Source: a bacterium
GTDB taxonomy: Bacteria > Pseudomonadota > Alphaproteobacteria > Caulobacterales > Caulobacteraceae
Direction of reading: 5' to 3'
NCBI GenBank assembly: GCA_030824495.1
Contig: JAVBXP010000029.1
Coordinates: 98,331-162,330, forward strand
DNA: 64,000 nt
Below are positions 54,488 through 62,354 of the stretch, in pieces. Made by a program: the position numbers and the translations under genes. A model generated the notes under the pieces. That model made no database searches. It had not been told where the DNA came from and worked only from the letters and a program-made list of their open reading frames with translations. The first letter of the stretch is position 1; each line of letters begins with the position of its first letter.

Positions 54488-55126
54488 ATGCCCAAGCTAA
54501 CCCTTTATGGGGCCAAAGGTTCTGGCGCGGTCGCGGTCGAGGCGGCTTTACGGCTGGCCGGACAGGACTATGACCTGATCGATTCCTACACCTTCGACCC
54601 CGATGACCGCGAGAGCGGAGACAAGGTCCTGGCCGCCAATCCCATGCGGCAAGTCCCCGCACTGGTGCTTCAATCTGGCGAGATCGTCACCGAGAGCGCG
54701 GCGATTCTAGTCTGGCTGGCCGAGCAGCATCCGGGCGCCCGGTTAGGACCGCCGCCGGGCGATGCGAAACGCGCGCAGTTCCTGCGCTGGATGAGCTTCG
54801 TCTCCAGCGCGATCTACTCGCTCTATTGGGTGAAGGACGATCCCTCGCGGCTGGTCCCCGATCCGGCCGGCCACGCTGTGCTGGAGCAAAGGGTTCTGGA
54901 CCGTATCGCCGAGTGCTGGGCGATCATGGAGGGCCAGGTCGCGCCCGGCCGCTATCTGCTTGGCGACGAGCTCTCGGTGCTCGATCTCTATGTCGCGGTG
55001 GTCTCGCGGTTCAACCCGCGCCGCAAGCGGTTCTACGAGGTGGCTCCGCGCATGGGCGAGATCGTGCGGCGCGTTGACGAGGATCCCCGGCTGACGGCGC
55101 TGTGGGTCGAGCGGATGGGCGCGTGA
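54488..55126 (+). CDS. Glutathione S-transferase family protein
   Basis: 212 aa with TGGGGAGA upstream. The thioredoxin-like N-terminal half ends with MRQVPALVLQSGEIVTESAAILVWLAEQ (cis-Pro and the glutathione SNAIL/TRAIL-type Glu-Ser), and the helical C-terminal half contains LLGDELSVLDLYVAVVS. It could conjugate or reduce. Divergent from nrdB, 60 bp ahead of the MerR-PurC gene. Confidence 0.9.
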   Translation: MPKLTLYGAKGSGAVAVEAALRLAGQDYDLIDSYTFDPDDRESGDKVLAANPMRQVPALVLQSGEIVTESAAILVWLAEQHPGARLGPPPGDAKRAQFLRWMSFVSSAIYSLYWVKDDPSRLVPDPAGHAVLEQRVLDRIAECWAIMEGQVAPGRYLLGDELSVLDLYVAVVSRFNPRRKRFYEVAPRMGEIVRRVDEDPRLTALWVERMGA

Positions 55127-55136
55127 AATTTCCTCC

Positions 55137-55167
55137 TTGCACCGGCCCTAGGGGCCGCCCCTAAGCG
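55137..55167 (+). promoter_or_regulatory. Candidate MerR-type promoter with 19-bp spacer and dyad
   Basis: TTGCAC (-35) and TAAGCG (weak -10) are 19 bp apart, the long spacing that MerR proteins correct. TAGGGGCCGCCCCTA (55149-55163) is a dyad with perfect 6-bp arms, offset a few bases to the -10 side. It lies 26 bp ahead of the MerR-PurC start. Confidence 0.45.
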
Positions 55168-55192
55168 GGGACGGGTTCAAGGGAGGTTGCAA

Positions 55193-56515
55193 TTGCCTGA
55201 GCTTTGGCTTGGCCCCAGTGAAATGGCCGCGCGCCTGGGCGTCAGTTCGAAGGCGCTGCGCGTCTACGAGCGCGAGGGTCTGGTGACGCCAGGCCGTAGC
55301 GCGGCCGGTTGGCGGGCCTATGGCCCGGCGCAGGCCGCGCGGCTGCACCAGATCATGGCGCTGCGCGGTCTTGGGCTTTCGCTCAAGCAGATCAGGGCGC
55401 TGCTGGTGGATGATAAAGCCAGCCTCGCCTACGTGCTGGTCTTGCAGCGTGACAGCCTCGCGGCTCAACGCGGCAAGCTGGACGCCGCCATAGCCTTGCT
55501 GGGCGTCGCCCTGCTGGCGCTGGAGGCCGGGCGCGACCTCACCCTGGATGATCTCACCCATCTCACCCAGGAGACCATCATGACTCACCCCGTCCCGGAA
55601 TTGCCGAACCACTATCAGGGCAAGGTGCGCGACAACTATGATCTGCCCGACGGTCGGCGGATCATCATCGCCAGCGACCGGCTAAGCGCCTTCGACCGCC
55701 ACCTCTGCACCGTACCTTTCAAGGGCCAGGTGCTCACCCAGACGGCGCGGTACTGGTTCGACGTCACGGGCGACATCTGCCCCAATCACGTGATCGCCTA
55801 TCCCGACCCCAATGTGCTGGTGTGCCGTGGCTTGCGAATGCTGCCGGTGGAGATGGTGGTGCGGGGCTATCTGGCGGGGACTACCTCGACCTCGATCCTG
55901 ACCCGTTATCAGGACGGCCAGCGCGAAATGTACGGCATCCGGCTGCCGGACGGGATGGCCCCCAACCAGCAGCTTCCGGCGCCGATCCTGACACCGACCA
56001 GCAAGGCCGCCCACGGCGACCATGACGCGCCGTTGTCGCCGGGACAGATCGTGGAACAGGGACTGCTGACAGCCGACCAATGGGACGAGCTCAGCGCCAT
56101 CTCGCTTTCCCTATACGCCCGCGGCCGCGAACTCGCCGCGACGCGCGGCCTGATCCTGGCCGACACGAAGTATGAGTTCGGTATCGACGCGGACGGCCAC
56201 ATCGTCCTCGCCGACGAGATACACACGCCCGACTCCAGCCGCTTTTGGCGCGCGGCGACCTATGAGGACCGCTTCGCCAAGGGCGAACGCCCCGACAGCT
56301 TCGACAAGGACGTCGTCCGAAGCTGGGTAGGCGAGCGGTGCGACCCGTACAGGGACCCGATCCCAGAGATCCCCGAGGAAATCATCCAGGCGGCGTCGGA
56401 CGTCTATATCGAGGCGTTCGAGACCATTACCGGACTGCCGTTTGTGAAGCCGGACGCGAGCGAGCCGGTTTTGGCGAGGATCCGGCGCAATCTGCAGCCG
56501 TTCATGGGGACGTAG
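55193..56515 (+). CDS. MerR-type regulator fused to SAICAR synthase (PurC)
   Basis: 440 aa in one frame. TTG 55193 is preferred because GGAGG lies 6 nt ahead; TTG 55187 abuts the SD. Residues about 5-75 are a MerR domain ([36 protein letters not shown]), then a helical linker to about 125 ([11 protein letters not shown]). From Met130 on is a full yeast-type PurC of 311 aa: [67 protein letters not shown] and [19 protein letters not shown] synthase joins CAIR and aspartate with ATP in purine synthesis. ATG 55580 at Met130 has its own CAGGAG, so PurC alone may also be made. See findings. Confidence 0.9.
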   Translation: MPELWLGPSEMAARLGVSSKALRVYEREGLVTPGRSAAGWRAYGPAQAARLHQIMALRGLGLSLKQIRALLVDDKASLAYVLVLQRDSLAAQRGKLDAAIALLGVALLALEAGRDLTLDDLTHLTQETIMTHPVPELPNHYQGKVRDNYDLPDGRRIIIASDRLSAFDRHLCTVPFKGQVLTQTARYWFDVTGDICPNHVIAYPDPNVLVCRGLRMLPVEMVVRGYLAGTTSTSILTRYQDGQREMYGIRLPDGMAPNQQLPAPILTPTSKAAHGDHDAPLSPGQIVEQGLLTADQWDELSAISLSLYARGRELAATRGLILADTKYEFGIDADGHIVLADEIHTPDSSRFWRAATYEDRFAKGERPDSFDKDVVRSWVGERCDPYRDPIPEIPEEIIQAASDVYIEAFETITGLPFVKPDASEPVLARIRRNLQPFMGT

Positions 56516-56540
56516 AGCGGGCCAAGCGCAGCCCCGCGGG

Positions 56541-56786
56541 TCAGGCGGGCTCGACCACCAAGGCGACGATGCGCCGGACAACCGGCAGCAACAGCAGCAG
56601 CGCCGGGAAAGCGACCAGCCATGAGACGCCCCAGGCGCCCATCCAGGCGGCGGGCATGTCGGGCGTGGCGCCGACGCTCTTGAGCGTCGAGATCCCCGAC
56701 ACCAGGAAGGTCATCAGGATCGACAGCACGAAGGGCATGACGACGCCGGCGAAACGCGCGGGCAGACGGCGAGGAAATGTAGACAT
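56541..56786 (-). CDS. DUF2798 family small membrane protein
   Basis: 81 aa from ATG 56786 with CGGAG ahead. Two hydrophobic segments (about 17-35 and 52-72): PARFAGVVMPFVLSILMTFLVSGIS and WMGAWGVSWLVAFPALLLLLPVVRRI. This arrangement is that of DUF2798, of unknown function. A LacI-like palindrome lies about 95 bp upstream. Confidence 0.8.
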   Translation of the reverse strand: MSTFPRRLPARFAGVVMPFVLSILMTFLVSGISTLKSVGATPDMPAAWMGAWGVSWLVAFPALLLLLPVVRRIVALVVEPA

Positions 56787-56960
56787 GGAAGACTCCGTAA
56801 GCGCCGCACGATGCATCCAACCCGCTTAAGCGAGCCTGACCCCTCGCCCGGCTGGGTAGGGCGGATGCGTTGGCTGACGTAAACGCTTACGGAAGCGCGG
56901 GGCGCGCTGCGGCGCTTTCAATAGCAAAACTTCGATATATCTCAAGCCCTGGTCGAGGCG

Positions 56961-57803
56961 CTATTTCTGCGGCTTGATCGACAGGGAGAAGGCCAGCATC
57001 GAGTCTTCCTTGGTTTCCTGGCCGAAGACCATGTGCTCGCCCTTCACCTCGCGGTGGATGTATCCAAACGAGGTCTGTATCGCACCCTTGCGGTAGCCGA
57101 CGCCGACGTGGGCGTCGCCGATCAGGGCGCTAGCGCGGTCGGTGCTCCAGCCGTCCCGGTCCCAGCCCTGGCCATTGTTGAGCATGTTGAGACCGACCGC
57201 CCGGCCGCTGGCGGCGGCGAACAGATACCACCGCCCCCGATCGCCATAGGCGGCGCCGTCGCGAACGCCCAGGTCGTTGAGCCGGTCCACGGCCACGTCG
57301 TCGCGCTTCTGGCCGACAGTCAGGGTGGCGCCCGCCTCGGCCTGGCCGCCGGCGTTGGTGACGCCAAGACCGGTATGGGGCGTCAGATTGACGTCCAGAT
57401 CGCCGGCGTCGAAGCGCACGGGCTTCCAATCGCGGGTGACGGCGATCTCGTATGCGTCGGCGTCGAACTGGGCGGTGCGGTTGTCGAGGTTCTGGGGCAG
57501 GCCGCTGGGCGAATGCAGCCCGCCGCCGACGCTGATGCGCAATGAATCAACCGCGCCTGACTTGGTCTCGCCGAGCTTCAACTCATTAGTCCGCCAACGG
57601 ACCGGCGATCCGTCCGGACGCACCTGCTCGCGCTCAATGAGATTGGAGAAGTCGTCGGCGGGTCTGGTGCGAGGCGCGAAATCGGGCGCGAACGCCGCAT
57701 CCATAAGCCGCGCAGACCCCGATATCGTCGGCGCGCTTTGCGCGGCGACCTCGGTCGCAGCCCCACATCCGAAGGCGATGGCTACACAAGCCAACAGCCT
57801 CAT
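56961..57803 (-). CDS. Exported beta-barrel protein, possibly LpxR-like
   Basis: 280 aa from ATG 57803 with GGGAGG 6 nt ahead. Signal peptide to about residue 21 (EVAAQ). The body alternates polar and hydrophobic residues as in outer-membrane barrels, with RDGAAYGDRGRWYLFAAASG, SALIGDAHVGVGYRKGAIQTSFGYIHRE and a terminal strand ending in FSLSIKP. Similar proteins are labelled lipid A-modifying LpxR family (DUF2219), but the LpxR catalytic residues were not verified. Treat as an outer-membrane protein first. Confidence 0.6.
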   Translation of the reverse strand: MRLLACVAIAFGCGAATEVAAQSAPTISGSARLMDAAFAPDFAPRTRPADDFSNLIEREQVRPDGSPVRWRTNELKLGETKSGAVDSLRISVGGGLHSPSGLPQNLDNRTAQFDADAYEIAVTRDWKPVRFDAGDLDVNLTPHTGLGVTNAGGQAEAGATLTVGQKRDDVAVDRLNDLGVRDGAAYGDRGRWYLFAAASGRAVGLNMLNNGQGWDRDGWSTDRASALIGDAHVGVGYRKGAIQTSFGYIHREVKGEHMVFGQETKEDSMLAFSLSIKPQK

Positions 57804-58097
57804 GGCGAACCTCCCGTACCGCATCGTTGAGCGTGCGGCTCAACAACCATCCCACGATGATGGAATGGCGCAATCGGAAAATCCGTTCCCGTCATGAGGG
57901 TGGCATGGGGTTCACACCTTAGTTGATCGTCAGGCGAGCCCAACTCCGTGCCAATCCGGCACAGAACGGCGGCTTTTCAGGCGCCTGACCATCAGCTCAG
58001 GAACAACCATCCGCTCGGCAAACGCATTGATGTCGGAACGACCCGGAGTCGTTCGTCTTTTAGCCGAAGCCCGACGCGGGCGAACGGAGGCAAGGCG

Positions 58098-58439
58098 ATG
58101 ACGAAATTTCTGGCCGTCTATACGGGCACAACGCCACCCGAAGGCCAGGCCCAGCCACTATCGCAGGATAGGATCGCGGAAGGCATGGCGGCCTGGGGCG
58201 ACTGGATGACCCGCAACGCCACGCGGATTGTCGATACCGGCGGACCGCTGGGCGTGACCAAGCGGGTCTCAGCTGGCGGCGTGGCCGACACCCACAACAA
58301 CCTGTCGGGCTATGTGGTCATCGAGGCGCAGTCCCACGCCGACGCCGCCAGGCTGTTCGAAGGCCATCCGCACTTTTCGATCTTTCCCGGCGACGCGGTG
58401 GAGATCATGGAGTGCCTGCCCATCCCGGGATCGGGCTGA
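58098..58439 (+). CDS. YCII-related domain protein
   Basis: 113 aa from ATG 58098 with CGGAGG upstream. FLAVYTGTTPPEG at the start, GDWMTRNATRIVDTGGPLG and YVVIEAQSHADAARLFEGHPHF match the YCII/dimeric alpha-beta barrel type. Small, cytosolic, function unknown. Confidence 0.78.
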   Translation: MTKFLAVYTGTTPPEGQAQPLSQDRIAEGMAAWGDWMTRNATRIVDTGGPLGVTKRVSAGGVADTHNNLSGYVVIEAQSHADAARLFEGHPHFSIFPGDAVEIMECLPIPGSG

Positions 58440-58531
58440 GCCGCGCGCCGTCGTCGAAAACGGTAGCCAAGAGCGACTCATCGGCTCATTGCCGAAGGCG
58501 GGGGCGAGCGGTTTGGAGGCGAGGTCTGGCC

Positions 58532-59623
58532 ATGGATTTTTCGAAGCTGCAGACGACGAGCAAGGTGGTCGATGAGTGGGCCTATCCGCAGGGCGCGGCG
58601 AACCGCTCGGGCCTGCTGCAGGTCGATAGCGCCCCGGACCACAAGCTCTATTGGGAGGAGTACGGGAACCCAGCCGGCGAGCCGGTCATGTTCCTGCACG
58701 GCGGGCCGGGCGGCGCCTGCGCGCCGGTGATGTCGCGGTTCTTCGATCCGGAGCGCTATCGGGTGATCCTGTTCGACCAGCGCGGCTGCGGTAAGAGCGA
58801 GCCGTCAGTGGCGGTCGCCGGGCCGCAGATCGCCCTGACCCACAACACCACCGATCACCTGGTCGCCGACATCAACGCCCTGCGCGAGGCGCTGGGGATC
58901 GACGGCAAGATGCATGTGTTCGGCGGAAGCTGGGGCAGCACCCTGGCCATGGTCTATGCGATCGCCCACCCGCAGAACGTCCAGTCGCTGATCCTGCGCG
59001 GCATCTTCCTGGGGACCCAGGAAGACCTGCTCTACATGTACCAGGGCAACGCGGCGACCTACGAACAGGCGCCCTTCGCCCTGAGCGAGCCCGGCGCCTA
59101 TGTGACCTATCCGGATGAGTGGAAGACCTTCGTCGAGGTCATCGCGCCCAAGCAGCGCGGCGACATGATGGGCGCCTATAAGGCGATCTTCGACATGGTC
59201 CCAGCCGATGATGCCGAGCGCGCGCGTCAACTGCGCGCGGCCATGGCCTGGTCGGTCTGGGAGGGGGTGATCTCCAACATGATCCCGGCCAGCGACGACG
59301 CCGGCAAGTTCGGCGAGGAGGCCTTCGCGCTCTGCTTCGCGCAGATCGAGGCGCACTTCTTCGCCAACAACCTGTTCCTGGCGCCGGACTACATCATCGC
59401 CAATCTTGCGAAGATCGCGACGATCCCGACGCACATCGTGCACGGCCGGTTCGACCAGGTCTGTCCGCTCCCTCAGGCCTCACGCCTTGTCGCCAGCCTG
59501 GAGGCGCTGGGGACGAAGCCGGCGACCTTCGTGATGACCAACGCCGGCCACAGCGCCATGGAGCGCGAGACCGTGCTGGCGCTGACCGCAATCATGGACG
59601 GATTGCCGAGGATGGCAGGCTAG
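58532..59623 (+). CDS. pip: Proline iminopeptidase
   Basis: 363 aa from ATG 58532. Alpha/beta hydrolase of the S33 family: oxyanion HGGPGGACAPV, Ser nucleophile in VFGGSWGSTLAM, Asp near HGRFDQVCP and His in NAGHSAMER. FDQRGCGKSEPS is typical of prolyl aminopeptidases, which free N-terminal proline from peptides. The stop overlaps that of the next, convergent gene by 4 nt. Confidence 0.92.
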   Translation: MDFSKLQTTSKVVDEWAYPQGAANRSGLLQVDSAPDHKLYWEEYGNPAGEPVMFLHGGPGGACAPVMSRFFDPERYRVILFDQRGCGKSEPSVAVAGPQIALTHNTTDHLVADINALREALGIDGKMHVFGGSWGSTLAMVYAIAHPQNVQSLILRGIFLGTQEDLLYMYQGNAATYEQAPFALSEPGAYVTYPDEWKTFVEVIAPKQRGDMMGAYKAIFDMVPADDAERARQLRAAMAWSVWEGVISNMIPASDDAGKFGEEAFALCFAQIEAHFFANNLFLAPDYIIANLAKIATIPTHIVHGRFDQVCPLPQASRLVASLEALGTKPATFVMTNAGHSAMERETVLALTAIMDGLPRMAG

Positions 59624-59991
59624 GGGCGGGCTGGCGGCGCGACGTCCCGCCACTCCGCTTCAAACTCTTCGGCGCTGACGGGCGTGAGGCTCAGCTGCTC
59701 GTCGTCGTGCGTGATCACCTGCCCGGCGATCAGGTTCACGGCGGCCTCATGGAATGAGCCTTCGACCAGGCTGGCGGCGCCGGGAAGTTCGCTCTCCCTG
59801 CCGCCGAAGTCGGCGACGGCGGAGCGGTCCTTGCCGCCGCCGGCGAAGACGTCGATCAGCCGGGACACGCGCCCTAGCTGATCGACCTCGTAGTAGATCG
59901 CGACCGGATCCTCGCTGGGCCGATGATCCCAGTCACAGCGGAAGTAGGCGAGCGGGCCCGAAGGCGGCTCTCCTATTGGCAGGCGAGGCAC
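59620..59991 (-). CDS. Small uncharacterised protein overlapping the nrdA end
   Basis: 123 aa from GTG 59991, the only start codon near; no ATG/GTG/TTG follows the AGGAGAG at the nrdA stop. Overlaps nrdA by 19 nt. YFRCDWDHRPSEDPVAIYYEVDQLGRVSRLIDVFAGG recalls the DUF6881 type, followed by an acidic C-terminal half. A non-canonical start after the SD is an alternative. It may be coupled to nrdA. Confidence 0.6.
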   Translation of the reverse strand: MPRLPIGEPPSGPLAYFRCDWDHRPSEDPVAIYYEVDQLGRVSRLIDVFAGGGKDRSAVADFGGRESELPGAASLVEGSFHEAAVNLIAGQVITHDDEQLSLTPVSAEEFEAEWRDVAPPARP

Positions 59992-61838
59992 TCGTCGTAG
60001 TCGACGCGTTCGGTCGGGCCGGTGTCCATCATCACGATGCCTTCGCCGCCGGCGTGGGCCGCGCGTTGCACCGACTTGGAGCGCAGGTAGTAGAGCGACT
60101 TGCAGCCGCGCTCCCAGGCCTGCCAGTGCAGCATGTGCAGGTCCCACTTATCGACATCGCCCGGCAGGAAGATGTTCACCGACTGCGACTGGCAGATGTC
60201 CGGCGTGCGGTCGGCGGCCAGTTCGATCACCCAGCGCTGATCCAGTTCGAAGGCGGTCTTGTAGACGTCCTTGTCATCCTGGCTGAGGAAGTCGAGGTGC
60301 TGGACTGAACCTTCGTTCTCCAGGATCGAGTCCCAGACGCTGGACGTGTTCTTGCCCTTCTCGTCGAGGATGCGCTCCAGGTAGGGGTTCTTGACCGCGA
60401 AGGTGCCCGACAGGGTCTTGTGAGTGTAGATGTTGGCCGGGATCGGCTCGATGCCGGCGCTAGTGCCGCCGCAGATGATCGAGATCGAAGCGGTGGGCGC
60501 AATGGCCAGCTTGTGGCTGAAGCGCTCCATCACGCCGCGGTCGGCGGCGTCCGGGCACGGGCCGCGCTCTTCGGCCAGGACGCGCGAGGCCGCGTCGCAC
60601 TGACGGCGCAGGTGCTTGAAGAGGCGCATGTTCCAGGACTTGGCCAGGGCGCTCTCGAACGGCACGTTCTGCATCTGCAGGAACGAGTGGAAGCCCATGA
60701 GGCCCAGGCCCACCGAACGCTCGCGCATGGCGGCGTAGGCGGCGTTCTTCATGTCGGCCGGCGCGCTGTCGATGAAGTCCTGCAGCACGTTGTCGAGGAA
60801 GCGCATGACGTCCTCGATGAAGGTCGGGTGGTCGCGCCATTCCATGAACTTCTCGGCGTTGACCGAGGAGAGGCAGCAGACCGCGGTGCGGTCGTGGCCC
60901 AGGTGGTCGACGCCGGTGTGGAGCATGATCTCCGAGCACAGGTTCGACTGACGCACCGACAGGCCCAGCTCGCGCTGATGCTGCGGCATCGAGCGGTTCA
61001 CGGTGTCGGAGAAGATCAGGTAGGGCTCGCCGGTCTGCAGGCGGATCTCGAGGATCTTTTGCCACAGCGAACGGGCGTCGACCTCACGCAGGACCTCGTT
61101 GTCCTTGGGCGAGCGCAGGCCGAACATTTCGCCGGCGCGGACCGCTTCCATGAACTCGTCGGTGATCGAGATGCCGTGGTGCAGGTTGAGCGACTTGCGG
61201 TTGAAGTCGCCCGAGGGTTTGCGGATTTCGAGGAACTCCTCGATCTCCGGGTGGTGAATGTCGAGATAGACCGCGGCCGAACCGCGGCGCAGCGAGCCCT
61301 GGCTGATGGCGAGGGTGAGCGAGTCCATCACGCGGATGAAGGGGATGATGCCGCTGGTCTGGCCCGCGCCCTTCACCTTTTCGCCGATGGAGCGCACGCC
61401 GCCCCAGTAGGTGCCGATGCCGCCGCCGTTGGAGGCCAGTGCCACGTTCTCGTTCCAGACGCTCTGGATGCCTTCGAGGCTGTCGCCGACCGCGTTCAGG
61501 AAGCAGGAGATCGGCAGGCCGCGACCGGCGCCGCCGTTCGAGAGCACCGGGGTGGCGGGCATGAACCAGAGGTTGGAGATGTAGTCGTAGATGCGTTGGG
61601 CGTGGTCAGCGTCGTCGGCATAGGCCGTGGCGACGCGCGCGAACATGTCCTGGTAGCTCTCACCGGCCAACAGGTAGCGGTCTTCCAGGGTGGTCTTGCC
61701 GAAGTCGGTCAGCAGCGCGTCTCGCGAGCGATCGACCTCGACCTTGCGGACGAGCTGCAGTTGCGGCCGATCGGACCGATCAGACGCCGCCTGGGTCGCT
61801 TCCGAAACCGTCCGCATTACCGCTTCGCCGCTGCTCAT
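59973..61838 (-). CDS. nrdA: Class I ribonucleotide reductase large subunit
   Basis: 621 aa from ATG 61838; the upstream frame lacks an SD. Redox and active-site cysteines: LPISCFLNA, NLCSEIML and CCLSSVNAEKF; the C-terminal pair is CLACQ. YLDIHHPEIEEFLEIRK and ASISIICGGTSAGIEP are typical. There is no N-terminal ATP-cone, so dATP overall inhibition through that domain is not expected. It reduces ribonucleotides with NrdB. Upstream boxes resemble NrdR sites. Confidence 0.95.
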   Translation of the reverse strand: MSSGEAVMRTVSEATQAASDRSDRPQLQLVRKVEVDRSRDALLTDFGKTTLEDRYLLAGESYQDMFARVATAYADDADHAQRIYDYISNLWFMPATPVLSNGGAGRGLPISCFLNAVGDSLEGIQSVWNENVALASNGGGIGTYWGGVRSIGEKVKGAGQTSGIIPFIRVMDSLTLAISQGSLRRGSAAVYLDIHHPEIEEFLEIRKPSGDFNRKSLNLHHGISITDEFMEAVRAGEMFGLRSPKDNEVLREVDARSLWQKILEIRLQTGEPYLIFSDTVNRSMPQHQRELGLSVRQSNLCSEIMLHTGVDHLGHDRTAVCCLSSVNAEKFMEWRDHPTFIEDVMRFLDNVLQDFIDSAPADMKNAAYAAMRERSVGLGLMGFHSFLQMQNVPFESALAKSWNMRLFKHLRRQCDAASRVLAEERGPCPDAADRGVMERFSHKLAIAPTASISIICGGTSAGIEPIPANIYTHKTLSGTFAVKNPYLERILDEKGKNTSSVWDSILENEGSVQHLDFLSQDDKDVYKTAFELDQRWVIELAADRTPDICQSQSVNIFLPGDVDKWDLHMLHWQAWERGCKSLYYLRSKSVQRAAHAGGEGIVMMDTGPTERVDYDECLACQ

Positions 61839-61847
61839 GACCCAAAA

Positions 61848-61943
61848 CCCATATCTATCAGACGTTTCTGTCCGGGACACCGCCCGGCCGCTTCCATCGC
61901 TATATCTAGTGGCAGCCCCGCCCCCGATACGCATCATATGGGG
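61848..61943. promoter_or_regulatory. Candidate NrdR boxes upstream of nrdA
   Basis: CCCATATCTATCAGA (61848-61862) and CGCTATATCTAGTGG (61898-61912) share ATATCTA, 51 bp apart. A third, CGCATCATATGGGG (61930-61943), read on the minus strand, is 31 bp from the second, the spacing expected for a tandem pair. The best pair is the last two. Confidence 0.45.
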
Positions 61944-62000
61944 CCATGAAGGCTAATGACTCGTCAACGGGGATGAGCGTTCGTCCCCATGAGTTTTTCT

Positions 62001-62015
62001 TTAACGAGAGGTTAA
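62001..62015. promoter_or_regulatory. Perfect CtrA-type box
   Basis: TTAACGAGAGGTTAA is an exact TTAA-N7-TTAA, the CtrA recognition sequence, 163 bp upstream of nrdA and 153 bp ahead of the riboswitch. Either gene could be its target. Confidence 0.65.
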
Positions 62016-62167
62016 CAGCCATCTTGACTGGTTGCTGCGCTTGAGTTTTCCACAGGCCGGCTCCCGCCACGGAAGGGCTCGCTCACGCGGATGTGAATAC
62101 CAGCGGCAGGCGAACTCGCGAGTCGTTCTCACTTGCCCACGGATCGTCCCCACCCTATCCACACCGC

Positions 62168-62285
62168 CGTCACTGGGGAGTAGCCGCCCGTAGCTCCAAC
62201 GGGGGATGCGTCAACAAACTTGCAAACGGCCTTTTGGCTCGCTGCATGGCGTATTCGGCAAGTGCTTGGCGAGACCTTTGGCTTT
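62168..62285 (+). promoter_or_regulatory. yybP-ykoY manganese riboswitch
   Basis: The two signature loops are present: CTGGGGAGTAGCCG near the 5' end and GGCGAGACCTTTG near the 3' end, with ATGCGTCAACAAACTTG between and paired helices in the interior. It lies ahead of a TMEM165/GDT1-type gene, a known target of this family. Mn2+ binds between the two loops. A hairpin (62302-62346) with 9-bp arms follows and ends 8 nt before the start codon, so control is probably at translation. Confidence 0.88.
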
Positions 62286-62301
62286 CGTGCGTCGGTCCAT
62301 A

Positions 62302-62346
62302 GCGGGGTCGGCGGCGCGGAAGGCCATTGGTATGTCTCGACCCCGC
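62302..62346 (+). promoter_or_regulatory. Putative expression-platform hairpin of the Mn riboswitch
   Basis: GCGGGGTCG pairs exactly with CGACCCCGC around a 27-nt loop, 8 nt ahead of ATG 62355. There is no T-run after it, so it is unlikely to be a terminator; it may hide or free the start region. Confidence 0.55.
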
Positions 62347-62354
62347 CCGGACGC

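Noticed and set aside
57980..58070. GGAAC elements suggesting an EcfG general-stress promoter before the YCII gene
   Set aside because: No CGTT-type -10 at 16-17 bp from either GGAAC.
60420..61949. 509-codon plus-strand frame opposite nrdA
   Set aside because: Antisense shadow of nrdA; no SD and no recognisable motif.
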